From CAVONV01 sp963697355 (GTDB taxonomy: Bacteria; Acidobacteriota; Vicinamibacteria; Marinacidobacterales; DATDRI01): 64,000 bases of DNA. Position 1 is the stretch's first letter. Each line of letters begins with the position of its first letter. The notes under the pieces are model-generated. The model saw nothing but the letters and a program-made list of their open reading frames with translations. It did not search any database and was not told where the DNA came from. The position numbers were made by a program, and so were the translations under genes. Of this stretch, positions 28,804 to 38,274 are shown piece by piece. The stretch lies in assembly GCA_963697355.1 (NCBI GenBank), contig CAVONV010000021.1, forward strand, positions 558,001 to 622,000, given 5' to 3'.

Positions 28804-29703
28804 TCAATGAAGCAGCTTCTTTCGCGCCGATGTTGAAATCGCTACCACCGCTGGGTGAACCAGTTTGCGCTCGACCGAAATCGCATAGAACCTCTCGCGA
28901 ATCCCTCGGACAGGACCAACTTGTTGCACTCCATACCCGCGTTGGACCTCCTGTCTAATGACTTCTGGTGCCGCAAACAGACCTGCTCCCGACTGACCAA
29001 AAACCTTGAGAAGGGCACTATCGACGAACTCACCGAACACCTTCGGAACGATGTGTTGCTTTTGAAACCATTCATCCAACGAACGCCGTAAAGCGGTGCC
29101 TTCGGTAGGAAGAAGAAACGGCGCATCATTCAGCGATCCTGGAAACCCGTTTCTATATTTCTTGGCGAGGCTCGGTGTACCAAATATGTGGACTCCACAC
29201 TCGACGAGAAGATGGCTATAGGCACGTATCTTGATTCCCGGATCCACAGGAGCGTCGGAGAGTACGATGTCCAATTCGTGGATGGCGAGTTCAGCGAGGA
29301 GCCGGTGCGGTTTGTCTTCGCGGCAAATAAGCTGCACTTGCTGCGGAAGTTTCGTGCATGGCTCGAGAAGCTTCCGGGCGACCAGCTTGGGGACAACGTC
29401 GGCGATCCCTACCTCGAATCGCAACGGACGACTAACGGAACGACCGCCGAGCGTATCTAGGAGTTCTTGGCCGATCGTGAAGATCTCCTCCGCATAACGG
29501 TATACCATACGTCCCACGTCCGTCATTACGAGCTTACGTCCAGAGCGCGTGAACAGTTTCACACCGAGAGCTTCCTCCAGCATTCGGATCTGCCCACTTA
29601 TGGTCGGCGGAGCTAGGCGGAGTCGCTCGCATGCCTTTACGATGCTGCCTTCTTTAGCAACGACCCAGAAGTACAGCAAATGATGGTAGTTGAGCCATTC
29701 CAT
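28804..29703 (-). CDS. nhaR: LysR-type regulator NhaR
   Basis: 299-residue LysR-family activator. The opening MEWLNYHHLLYFWVVAKEGS and the helix-turn-helix APPTISGQIRMLEEALGVKL are those of NhaR, the Na+-responsive activator of nhaA in E. coli. ADVVPKLVARKLLEP, the ELDIVLSDAPVD block and FGEFVDSALLKVFGQ continue the match over the effector domain. It is the only gene of its strand in this part of the island. No nhaA lies beside it; the mrp operon, CaCA exchanger and K+ channel genes nearby are possible targets by analogy. Intact. Confidence 0.88.
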   Translation of the reverse strand: MEWLNYHHLLYFWVVAKEGSIVKACERLRLAPPTISGQIRMLEEALGVKLFTRSGRKLVMTDVGRMVYRYAEEIFTIGQELLDTLGGRSVSRPLRFEVGIADVVPKLVARKLLEPCTKLPQQVQLICREDKPHRLLAELAIHELDIVLSDAPVDPGIKIRAYSHLLVECGVHIFGTPSLAKKYRNGFPGSLNDAPFLLPTEGTALRRSLDEWFQKQHIVPKVFGEFVDSALLKVFGQSGAGLFAAPEVIRQEVQRGYGVQQVGPVRGIRERFYAISVERKLVHPAVVAISTSARKKLLH

Positions 29704-29849
29704 GGAGGGTAGTATACGTTTTTATTCTCACACAATAAAGACAAAGCTTCGTTATTTACAAATGCAGCAAGACCGTCTGTCATGAGAATTCCTCTGTCTT
29801 GGCAAATGCTTTTAGCCGGGGAGAGCGAGCAACAGGGAGTAGTTGCGGT
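29704..29849. promoter_or_regulatory. Upstream region of nhaR
   Basis: AT-rich region before the nhaR start, probably carrying its promoter. It contains AGCTTCGTTATTTACAAAT (29746 region), which resembles the 3' end of repeat R1 with a 10-base gap. Confidence 0.35.
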
Positions 29850-30136
29850 GCATCGTTCGGGTGCGTGGCTACCGATTTCCAGGTCAACGAAGATTGATAA
29901 TTACGAGACTCGAACTTGTTGAGCCGGTAAAATAGGTACCTTCGCTGGTCAGCGAAGTTACGGCACTAGCTCTTTAACGGATTCCATCTTGCATTTTCAA
30001 CGTCATGAGAGATTTCGAGCGTTTATGGCACAGCCAAATGGAAATGCAGGGGATCCGTAGTTTCGTATTGATCGAAGAACAGCTTCTAAACTATCTAATT
30101 TACTAATTGTGACTGGTTGCCGACAATGAAGATGGG
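29850..30136 (+). repeat. 280-bp interspersed repeat R1, copy b
   Basis: Second copy of the element at 24105-24384, same orientation, 5.7 kb away. In this copy a perfect hairpin TTCGCTG-GT-CAGCGAA occurs at 29941-29956, which copy a lacks. It lies upstream of the pentapeptide-repeat gene. A 33-codon frame (30005-30106, MRDFERLWHSQMEMQGIRSF...) aligns with copy a. Confidence 0.75.
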
Positions 30137-30293
30137 GTGCCAACACGCTGTGTGTTGGTTTTGGGGGGGAGCGACCGCCGATGTTACTGGAGGAGGTCTA
30201 CCAAGGAAGTAAGTAGGTTGAAGTGAATGAAACGGAAGAGCGGGGACTGCAGTCATGGCGAGCCGGACCGGAGGCGTCCATGGAGGAATGATC

Positions 30294-30911
30294 ATGAAAC
30301 TCAAAGAGATTTTGAGGGCACATCAGACTTGGATAAATTCGGACAAGCGTGTGGGCATGCAGGCAAACCTCGAGACGGCAAACCTCAAGGGAGCGGAACT
30401 CGAGGAGGTCTTCCTTCAGCAGGCGCGACTTTGGAGAATCAATCTCGACGGCGCCTGCCTGCGGGACGCAAATCTAAGGGGTGCCGATCTCAGGGAAGCC
30501 CGGCTTGAAAAGACCTCCTTGTGGGGCGCCAACCTCACGTTCTCCGACCTATCAAAGGCGCACCTCGTTGGTGCGATACTCGTGCTGGCTCACCTCAAGG
30601 GGGCCAACCTGCAAAACGCCGTACTTGACCAGGCCAGTCTATGGGAGGCGGTCCTCACTGGAGCCACCCTAGCAAAGGCCCGCCTCGTGGGAGCGGACCT
30701 CTCCGGAGCTTTCCTTAACCGCGCCGACCTCTCAGAAGCCGACCTGCGGGACGCTTGTCTCGAGGGTGCCAACCTTGAGGGAGCCAATCTGCGTAGAACT
30801 CGATTCGAGGGAGCCATACTCCGAGGAGCGCGTATCGATAAATGGGCACTTAGGGACGCTGGCCTCGATGGGTCCATCCGTTGTGAGATCGAGAGCTGCC
30901 ATGTTGCGTGA
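30294..30911 (+). CDS. Pentapeptide-repeat protein
   Basis: 205 residues from the ATG at 30294, which has GGAGG 7 bases upstream; the earlier ATG at 30255 lacks such a site. From about residue 25 to 190 the chain is a run of A(N/D)LxxA-type pentapeptides, for example ANLRGADLREARLEKTSLWG and ANLEGANLRRTRFEGAILRG, predicting a right-handed square beta-helix. Such proteins include DNA mimics that protect gyrase, but most have no known role. The N-terminal helix (MKLKEILRAHQTWINSDKR) is common in the family. No signal peptide. Confidence 0.88.
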   Translation: MKLKEILRAHQTWINSDKRVGMQANLETANLKGAELEEVFLQQARLWRINLDGACLRDANLRGADLREARLEKTSLWGANLTFSDLSKAHLVGAILVLAHLKGANLQNAVLDQASLWEAVLTGATLAKARLVGADLSGAFLNRADLSEADLRDACLEGANLEGANLRRTRFEGAILRGARIDKWALRDAGLDGSIRCEIESCHVA

Positions 30912-31004
30912 CGATCCCCATCCTGCAAATAAGGATCGAGAACTTGCTTCAAGGCCCATGCTGCAATAGAGGTAAAGGGCTCAATCCGTCTAGAGCCCGG
31001 TAAA

Positions 31005-31290
31005 GCCGCGGCACACCACACCCGAGGGATCGTCCTCGTCTTCCGGGGCCGGCTCGAAGATGCCGAACGGGCCTTCGCTGGGGCAGAGGAGCTCAACCCG
31101 AACGGCTACTTCCGTCCCCACCGAATGAGCCGCCAGGAATTCGACCGCGCTGTGGAGAAGTTCTTGCCACGCTTCCTCAGTCCTTCCGCTGTCATCTGGC
31201 AAACGTCGAGATCGCCGTCGAGATGTCCCTTCGCCTGAGCTTTTGGAAGAAGGGGCGGGTCACGAGCTCCTCGGTCTGGCAGCAGGTGAA
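31005..31290 (+). pseudogene. Decayed partial copy of the TPR-zincin gene
   Basis: Reads AAHHTRGIVLVFRGRLEDAE, then FAGAEELNPNGYFRPHRMSR, matching the middle of the intact gene at about 26808-27080. It breaks by frameshift after EKFLPRFL. The HEVGHH zinc site is absent. There is no start codon or upstream portion. It is a diverged fragment, 4.2 kb downstream of its source in the same orientation. Confidence 0.75.
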
Positions 31291-31330
31291 GTCATGACGC
31301 ACTTCACATTATTCGAATATTCCGCACATT

Positions 31331-31360
31331 TTGTTCTTGAGTAACTAATTTACAGAACAA
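31331..31360. promoter_or_regulatory. Inverted repeat upstream of the CaCA exchanger
   Basis: TTGTTCT (31331-31337) and AGAACAA (31354-31360) form a perfect 7-base inverted repeat with a 16-base AT-rich spacer, about 125 bases before the exchanger start. It may be an operator or an early leader hairpin. Confidence 0.4.
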
Positions 31361-31485
31361 GGTGTACAGCGTGAGAATGGGAGCGTGGCAAGTGCGGGGC
31401 GAAACATTCTTTTGGCAGTGAGATACGGGCAGTGAGAAGAGAAACTGTCGCTGAGGCGGCTGTCAATACATGGGGTTAGAATGCA

Positions 31486-32442
31486 ATGAACTGGCTGACG
31501 CTCGGTGTAGGGTTGATCGTGCTCTTGATTGGAGCAGAGCTCGTAGTGCGTGGCGCTACGTCATTAGCCAGGAGCCTCGGTGTCTCATCATTGGCGGTGG
31601 GGATGACCGTGGTGGCCTTCGCAACCAGTGCGCCGGAGATGGCGATCAACATAGCGGCATCCCTACAAGGGAGGGGCGGTATCACCTTTGGGAATGTCCT
31701 GGGATCGAACATCGCGAACGTTGGGCTGATCCTCGGAATGACAGCGGCCATGAAAGTGCTGCATGTAAGCCGCTCGGCGTTGACTAGAGAGATGCCAACA
31801 ATGCTATTGGCGACGGCAGGAATGGTCATATTGGCCAACGACTGGATGCTAGGGAGGTCGTGGGACGTCATCGATCGTCTAGACGGAATGATCTTGCTGA
31901 TTGGATTTGCGGCATTCTTCTATGTATCCGCGCAAAAGGCCCTACAGGAACGCGGTGAGAGCGCGTTATCGAGGGAGGGAGTAAAACGGAATGGTTGGAT
32001 CATAGCCTCCGTCGCGACACTAATGGGTCTTGGTGGCCTCGGGCTGGGCGGCGGCTGGGTGGTAGATGGTGCGGTAAGCATCGCTCGCGCGTACGGTGTC
32101 AGCGAGGCCCTTGTCGGGATTACCATAATCGCCGTGGGAACGAGCCTTCCGGAACTAGCGACATCGTTGATGGCGGTGAGGAGTAATCACTTCGATCTAG
32201 CAGTCGGCAACGTCGTTGGATCAAACGTGTTCAACAGTCTTCTGGTAATCGGTATATCGGCAGTCATTGGGCCTGTCGCCATCCCGCCGGGCGGACTCGA
32301 GGATCTGTGGGTCCTGGTAGCCTTTTCTGCAATTCTACTACCTATCGCCGCCACACACCGTAGGAGAATTGTGAGATACGAAGGCGTTTTGCTTCTTTTT
32401 GGTTATATGTCTTTCATTGTGTGGCGAATATCGTCCAGCTAG
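31486..32442 (+). CDS. CaCA-family Na+(K+)/Ca2+ exchanger
   Basis: 318 residues with about ten membrane helices and the two alpha-repeats of the calcium/cation antiporter superfamily. Repeat 1 is FATSAPEMAINIAAS ... GNVLGSNIANVGLILG; repeat 2 is VGTSLPELATSLMAV ... GNVVGSNVFNSLLVIG. The Glu in each (S)(A/L)PE motif is the ion ligand. The sequence resembles E. coli YrbG/ChaA-like short exchangers. It moves Ca2+ or Na+ across the inner membrane; the exact ions cannot be read from the sequence. Intact, and single in its transcription unit. Confidence 0.9.
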   Translation: MNWLTLGVGLIVLLIGAELVVRGATSLARSLGVSSLAVGMTVVAFATSAPEMAINIAASLQGRGGITFGNVLGSNIANVGLILGMTAAMKVLHVSRSALTREMPTMLLATAGMVILANDWMLGRSWDVIDRLDGMILLIGFAAFFYVSAQKALQERGESALSREGVKRNGWIIASVATLMGLGGLGLGGGWVVDGAVSIARAYGVSEALVGITIIAVGTSLPELATSLMAVRSNHFDLAVGNVVGSNVFNSLLVIGISAVIGPVAIPPGGLEDLWVLVAFSAILLPIAATHRRRIVRYEGVLLLFGYMSFIVWRISSS

Positions 32443-32958
32443 CCATACTTGAGAGCTTGTGCCGGTGTTCTTCCTTTGAGTCGGTATCCCAGGTGGCCAA
32501 GAACTGATATTGGTCACGTTGGATCTTGCCTGGCTGTACCAAGTCGTTCTTCCTTTGATTCGGAAACACTCATGGAGTCTCATACGGGTGAGATTGGGGG
32601 GTTGCCGCAGTACTCCCGGTCGTTGTCCGCACGGACGGCCTCAACCGGCACGCCTAGACAGGCAATGAGCGCGGTGAACCGGCATTTGGGTCTAGCCGCT
32701 AGACGCTGCAAATCAGGATCCTCTTGGCGTCACCTGAACCAGGATGATTTCCGAATCAGAATTCCTCGCTAGCATTACCGGACGAGTCGGCAAATCCCGT
32801 CAGAAGTAAAATTCTTTCAAGCCATTTCACCCCGCCTGCTGTGTTGACCAAACGAAACGAAAGGCAAAGCAGCAATTGCGCGTCGACACCAACCGGTGAG
32901 TGCGGCTAGTCAATCTGCATTGTTGCTGATCGTTGAATGGAGTGAATGTCTAGGACTC
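32443..32958. other. Stretch without a recognisable gene
   Basis: About 515 bases between the exchanger and the end of the baeRF gene, which is convergent. No credible coding region, RNA or terminator was recognised. Confidence 0.45.
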
Positions 32959-34171
32959 CTAGCTGCCTGCACCGGCAATCGTTTTGAGAAGACGATGGAG
33001 AACCAACGCCGGTGCGGAGCTGCCAAAGAAGCCGTATTGTTCCGGAGTGAGAAAGCGCAGCAAACATCCGACGCCTCCCAATTCCATCAGTATCTCGCTG
33101 TGTTTTATCGTTTCGATCCGGCATTCATATCTTTCAGCGGTTTTCACAATTTCTTCTTTGATATCGATTTTTTCAACCTCCACACTTCCGCACTCCGGGC
33201 AGGTATCCGTTTTTCTCTATGCAAGTTCCGGCCGCATGACAGCTCACACAATGCCAGCCCGCTTCGGGAGCAAAATCTTGAGCCAGTACCAGAACGTCAA
33301 CCTGTCGGGCCTTCAGGGCCTTCAAGCTGTCGTCGGCCCCACATACCGCCATACCGTTGGTTTTGATCTCTTCAAACAATAGCTCTGTGGTTTCCCGCGA
33401 CTCTTGCGCTTCGTTTTCAACAAAAGAGGATATCGTTGCGGCAACGATATCGGAGATATTGTCTTTGCCGGATGCGGTTACCGTATCGGCAAGTCTCTCT
33501 TTAAGGTGTTTGGGCAGCAGTCTGCGTACCCGCGCCGTGATCTGCGGGCTGCCAGCCAGGATCAAGTGAGAGTGTTCCCTTTCCGACATCAGTTGCTCCA
33601 AGAGCTTGATTTTCTCTTTGATGAATTGAAGGCCTCGTTGCCGTCGGTGGTGCTGGTAATGTCGTTTTGTCCATTCGCGGCCCACGCGTTCACGCAGTTC
33701 CGGCCGCTTCAGCCACATCTGCTCCGTAACCGCTCCTAGGTTCACTTCAAAAATGCGGGCGCTATCTTCAGTCGAAAGCAGTACCACGTAGCGGTGATAG
33801 GTGTCTTTGAGCTCCACCAGGTGATAAATGTTGGGGGTGCTATTCGTCACAATCCAGTTCGGCAAGGGGACTCTGAATTGCAGCGGGAGAAAAAAGGGCA
33901 TGTCTCCGGCCCGGGAGAAAATAGCCACGCCTTTGGCGCCCGGAATCAGCTCCGTTTTCAGATGGGTTTCTATTACCGCAAGCGCCGCTTCAAAATCCTG
34001 CCGCTCCTTCGCCGATAGAACTGTGCGCAAGTCCCGCGCCTTGGCATTCAGGTAATTGCGATAAGCGGGCTCGCCGGATTCCAGATTTAGGTAACAACTA
34101 ATCACCGGGGAAGCCGTCTCATCCAGGGCGATCAGCTTGCGAATCTGCTGCTTGAGATCTTTCAAATCCAT
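32959..34171 (-). CDS. Bacterial eRF1-like (baeRF) protein, one frameshift
   Basis: Archaeal-type release-factor fold found in bacteria, about 403 codons. The start at 34171 (MDLKDLKQQIRKLIALDE) has GGGGGA upstream. The middle domain reads RVVLLSTEDSARIFEV in family style (YVVLLSTEDSARIFEVNLG), and the loop near residue 175 is HYQHHRRQRGLQ; no GGQ peptidyl-hydrolysis motif is visible. The C-terminal zinc ribbon is split by a one-base shift near 33195: HCVSCHAAGTC in one frame, CPECGSVEVEKIDIKEEIV in the next, ending LMELGGVGCLLRF. The extra base makes the span one over a multiple of three. Related proteins act in ribosome rescue or hibernation; the role here is unknown. Confidence 0.75.
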
Positions 34172-34686
34172 GATATTTGTCCCCCTTTCCGCTGATGGGC
34201 CGCTTGGAATCCAAACAAACGCCACCAAAAGGATTCCGATGCTTCCATCAATCCTAGTACCTTTTCATTATCGTGATCTTCTCATGTCCTTAAAATAAGG
34301 AACTATGGAATCGATACTACGTAATATACGAATAATATTTCGAAGGCATTGTGCCTGTTTTTGCTCATATGTCCTTTCTTTGGGTGGTCATTATCGTCAA
34401 CTGACCTATCCTGAATCCCCTTTCTTCCTTTCTGAGCCACGAGACGGACCGTTGAGCTAGTGGTGAGCGCAACTATCAATGGCGGCAGGGGTAAGAGGCA
34501 GACAGGAATAGAACAATGTGGATAGTGTTTCGTTCAAAGCATCGATATTTACGAATTGGTTGTTTGAAACTTCCTTATTTACATAGTGTTGAGCCCGATA
34601 ATATTATATGAGAGAAGATGTGGATTCGGACGAGACAGAAACAAGCATCGATCCAAATTCCCGCAGATTCGGAATGGAGGTTGACA
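34172..34686. other. AT-rich stretch without a recognisable gene
   Basis: About 515 bases, noticeably richer in A and T than the surroundings. Probably contains divergent promoters for the baeRF gene and the small-peptide/receiver unit. No gene recognised. Confidence 0.45.
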
Positions 34687-34767
34687 ATGAGGATATGGTT
34701 TTTTGCCGTGGCGGCTGTGTTCGCAATACTCCTAGCGCTTCTCTCCGCAAATATAATGATGGGCTAG
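34687..34767 (+). CDS. 26-residue membrane peptide
   Basis: ATG with GGAGG 6 bases upstream, encoding MRIWFFAVAAVFAILLALLS and a short ANIMMG tail: one membrane helix and almost nothing else. The TAG stop is immediately followed by the ATG of the receiver gene, which would couple their translation. The near-ideal ribosome-binding site argues for real expression. It could be a leader peptide or a small membrane protein; no family is recognised. Confidence 0.5.
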   Translation: MRIWFFAVAAVFAILLALLSANIMMG

Positions 34768-35302
34768 ATGAGCCGAATGAGCTACAGACGTGAGGCTCTC
34801 TTTGGAGGAACGAACGATCATACTACGTTTCCGTTGGTCTCCGATCGGGTAGCTAGGGGCGGTGACCCGCCCCCGGCTCCCACACCACCCAAAATCCTCC
34901 TCGTGGACGATGAGAAAGAGTTTGTCCAGACCCTCAGTGAGCGACTTCGTACCCCCCCAGCTGCCGACTTCCGTCGTCTACAACGGCCGCCAGGCGTTGG
35001 ATTACGTGGAAAAAGATCAGCCCGACGTGATGGTTTTGGACCTCATGATGCTCGGCATCGAGGGTATCGAAGTCCTCACGCGCATCAAGCAAACACACCC
35101 CAATATAGAAGTCATCATCCTGACCGGTCGTGGCTCCGAACGCGAGGAGCAAATGGCTGCGAAGTTGGGCGCTTTCGCTTTCCTAAAGAAGCCCGTCAAC
35201 ATCGAGATCCTTGCACAGGTGTTGAGGGCAGCTTATCAGAAAGTCAACGAAGCCAACAGGGCGGTCAAAGAACTCGACAGGCTTATAACGACTGGAAAAT
35301 AG
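34768..35302 (+). CDS. Response-regulator receiver protein, one frameshift
   Basis: Single receiver domain of about 120 residues. PKILLVDDEKEFVQTLSERL (acidic pair) is in one frame. The following SVVYNGRQALDYVEKDQPDV, MVLDLMMLG (phospho-acceptor Asp), VIILTGRGSE and FLKKPV (conserved Lys) are in the next. The frames join at a run of seven C near 34952-34960, a typical place for an indel error, and the span is one base over a multiple of three. No output domain follows: the C-terminal helix ends NRAVKELDRLITTGK. No kinase gene is adjacent. Confidence 0.8.
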
Positions 35303-36095
35303 TAAGCTTGATAACCTTAAATGACATAATCGCAAGCTCGGCGATACGACACTATCCAGAACAAATGATCAAAAAAGGCGGCCGTGAACCTGCACCGAAG
35401 CTATCCTGGGCGGTGCCTTGGAGCCAGGTTTCAGGAACTCAGCAACCGCAACTAGCTACGTGAGTAACTTGAAGCCATTTAGTGGATATCAGATTCATCG
35501 GCTATAACGAATAATCAGCTCGAAAGTATTTAATCTACGAGGGGTATGGTTTGCTCGATAATGTTTCCGGCCGCTATGGAGTCGGCACAGACGTCAAACC
35601 TTGCTAGCTCTCAATTGACAGGCGTTTGGCTCCTATGGATGAGAAGCTGCAAGACTGAAGTTGAGAATATTGGCAGCTCCCGAAAAAAGGGTCTGTGTAA
35701 ATTGCCCGTTTTTGATGGGCTGGGGGAGGTAGCAACTTAGTTCAACCATCATTGGGTTTCTCGGGCTCGTTGTCTTCCCCGGTCCTCCAGTTTTGAAGTG
35801 AGCAAGACGACAGAGTGGAGTTTCGAGATGCCAGGAGCGATGTTCCTGCGCTGTGGCTTTGAAGCAACTTCGCCCAGTAGATGTAGGCTTTTCGCAAAAT
35901 ATTCTGATTTTTGACGGTGCAGGCCAGGCTTACAGTAAGATTTCTCACTGATGGAGCCGCTACGCCTACTACGCCGCCTAGCAAGAACCTTACATGTCCG
36001 CGACATCTGCCAGCTGCGGCGCGAAGATGCACGTGTACCCGGTCATTCTGAAAAAGCAAGGGTCAGCGATGGCCCGGCGTGAATTCCCGACAAGC
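35303..36095. other. Stretch without a recognisable gene
   Basis: About 800 bases. Open frames on both strands are short and unlike any family I know. No RNA or repeat element recognised. Confidence 0.45.
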
Positions 36096-36121
36096 AAAAA
36101 GGGGCCCTTTAAAGGAGCCCC
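36096..36121 (-). terminator. Rho-independent terminator of radC
   Basis: On the minus strand a stem GGGGCTCCTTT/AAAGGGGCCCC with one mismatch is followed by TTTTT. The radC stop codon (TAA, 36109-36111) lies in the loop side of the hairpin, so termination overlaps the gene end. Confidence 0.7.
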
Positions 36122-36624
36122 CGCTCCTTGAAACTGAAATACCGGCCATCGTCGCCGAGGACCAGGTGATCGAGAACCTCGATGCCGAGGATGCGGCCGG
36201 CCTCACGGAGGCGCTGGGTGAGCTCGGTGTCCTCGCGGCTGGGGCTAGGATCGCCGCTTGGGTGATTGTGGAACAAGATTATCGCAGCGGCGCAGTCAAC
36301 TATGGCGACCTTGAATACGTCGCGCGGATGGACGAGCGAGCCGTCGAGGCTGCCGACGGAGACGATGTGCATCGCGGTGACCCGGTTGCGAGTGTCGACG
36401 ACCAGGATGCCGAAGACCTCTCGGTCGAGGTCGTGGCCGATAAGCTCACGTGCCACCTTCGGAGCGTTGGTGGGACACGCAAGGCTGTAGGTGAGCGGGG
36501 AACGCTCTCTGACAACGGAAACCCGCAGCGTCTCGATTCTACGTCCTTCTTCTCGCTCGGTTGATTTTCGTTTTGGCCATGATTCCTCATCTCCTTTCCG
36601 AAGGGTCTGTGCGTTTCCCTTCAC
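36109..36624 (-). CDS. radC: Mobile-element-type short RadC (JAMM domain)
   Basis: 171 codons containing only the MPN+/JAMM domain: ARELIGHDLDREVFGILVVD, then AAAIILFHNHPSGDPSPSRE with the HxHPSGDxxxSxxD zinc site. Chromosomal RadC has an extra helix-hairpin-helix N-terminus; its absence and the RIETLRVSVVRE opening are typical of copies on integrative elements. A strong AGGAG plus ATG at about 36584 (MAKTKIN...) is in another frame, so the start may be frameshifted and the listed ATG is uncertain. Its molecular function is not settled. Confidence 0.8.
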   Translation of the reverse strand: MKGNAQTLRKGDEESWPKRKSTEREEGRRIETLRVSVVRERSPLTYSLACPTNAPKVARELIGHDLDREVFGILVVDTRNRVTAMHIVSVGSLDGSLVHPRDVFKVAIVDCAAAIILFHNHPSGDPSPSREDTELTQRLREAGRILGIEVLDHLVLGDDGRYFSFKERGLL

Positions 36625-37081
36625 TGACCTCCGGGGGAAACCACGGCCCGAAGGGAAGGAGATGACCCCCGCGGGCGCCGGGGTCGGGAGAAGGACGCTC
36701 TAGCGAAAGCGAGTGACAGACGCCGTTAGGCGAGGGTGACCGTTCTGGCGCGAGCGTAGCAGCGGACCGACCGGAACCGGCAGAGCGCTCGGGAAATGGC
36801 CAAGAGAACAACCGACGATGTGCGCGGGAGGATGTGAAGAAGCGAGGATTGAAGCGTGAGACGTCGCTTACCTACAGCCCGCCAGCGAGGAGGAAGGCGG
36901 CACCACAAGTAGAAGACGGAAAGACGGAAGGAAACCGCGAAGATCGTCGGAATCGGCGAGCCTCCTTGGCGTCGAAGGATGGCCTACAGTTGCGAGGACT
37001 CACGTGCGAGGGGCGGAACGACGCCCTGAGAGGGTCGGCCCAAAGCCTCGACCCTGACAAAGTGAACAGACACTCTGCCGA
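36625..37081. other. Right end of the island without a recognisable gene
   Basis: About 455 bases between radC and the right repeat copy. A plus-strand frame (36834-37136) is Arg/Lys-rich and resembles nothing known. No attachment-site-like short repeat shared with the left boundary was found. Confidence 0.45.
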
Positions 37082-38274
37082 GGCGCGGTCGTGCTGGCGG
37101 CGAGCGTTGGGTACTGGCTCGTTGTCAGAAGAATAAAAAACTAGCAAAGCGGGACGACGTAGGAGGGAGAAGATGTGTTGAGCAAAAACAAAGCAAGGAA
37201 GCGTCGTTCACGCAAAGCCGGTCTCCCTCCCGGATCTTTTGTGCATGTGGGGGAGCAGAAGGTCGACAAATCGGAAGTGTCGCTGATCGTTTATGACGTG
37301 GAGACCGTATGGCTTATTTCAAAGGAAGAAGTGGCTGTAACAGCCCGGCAGCTTGTTGTCCTCATTCTTGAGTCCTTGAGTTCTCGGGTACTCGAGTACC
37401 TGCATCTATTTCACCTTCATCGACAACTTCTTCCCGAGCGAGACGAAGTGGTCCACCCATTTCTTTGCCTCCGGCTCTCCTTGCTCGGCCCGTGACTGAT
37501 GGTAAGGCAGAGAGTTGACCGAAACTTGGTAGTAACGGTTCTGTACTTTCCAAAGATCGGCTCGAAAGGGAAGGATTTGGATCAGGGTGGCAACCGCATC
37601 GAGGCGTTCCACGAGCTCCAGTCTTTCCGGAGTCTCGAAAAACCGATCCGCTAGTTTTTCGATGGCCGCCCTCCAGGCAAAGGTGAGCGTTTCGGTGTCC
37701 AGGCTGACGCCTTCTGTTTCCGCCTCCCTAAGCAGGCTCTCAATCCGTTTCGGATCCAGCACCTCACTCTCGAAAGCGTGCCGGAGGTTGCTGTTGAGTG
37801 CGAACTCCGCCGCCGTCAGAAAAGCTTTGGGAGAAGGGATGCCTAGATCGTTGAAAAACCGCATTGTCGGGGCATGGTGCTCGTGCAGTTGCCGATAGAC
37901 GGCTTCCGCTTCGTTCAATGCTGACCCGAGCACAAGATTCAAGATCTTTCTTTGTTGGTCGCGGAAAAGAGAACGGAGTGAGTAGGTCGACTCCCCGAAA
38001 TGGCGGTCGAGTAGACGTATGACCGCGGGGAAATCCGCATGATCGAACGGAGCCGCTACTTCCTCGAGCAATTCTCGATAGGCTGCGGCACCTAAGAACG
38101 GCCTCACACCGCCGTTGACTTGGTGGCCACCGAAATGAAGAACTCCGTAGCTCAGCTCGGCAGACTCCTGAGTAATCTCTGAAGCAATATGCGCCCTTCC
38201 AATCAGTAGCTTCGAACGTCCCGCTTCGAAGAGGTGGGAGTCCTGCCGGTCGACACGAAAGCAAGCCGTCCTCA
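37082..38274. repeat. Right copy of the 1.19-kb direct repeat
   Basis: 1193 bases matching 10788-11977. Its left edge enters inside the last codons of psiE (no psiE gene upstream here). Its right edge continues without a break into the rest of the GH57 gene. Together with the left copy this brackets 11978-37081. Confidence 0.9.
37175..37350 (+). pseudogene. corA 5' remnant (second copy)
   Basis: Same truncated CorA N-terminus as at 10881: RKAGLPPGSFVHVGEQKVDK and then SEVSLIVYDVETVWL, here keeping the usual GLPPG (the left copy has CLPPG) and extending to KEEVAVTARQL. It runs into the convergent GH57 end. Not a functional transporter. Confidence 0.6.

Noticed and set aside
24252..30106. Short frames inside the two R1 repeats as conserved small proteins
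   Set aside because: Differences between copies are mostly amino-acid-changing with few silent ones, so conservation looks like DNA or RNA rather than protein.
36834..37136. 100-codon Arg/Lys-rich frame before the right repeat
   Set aside because: Crosses the repeat boundary, no family resemblance and no good ribosome-binding site.
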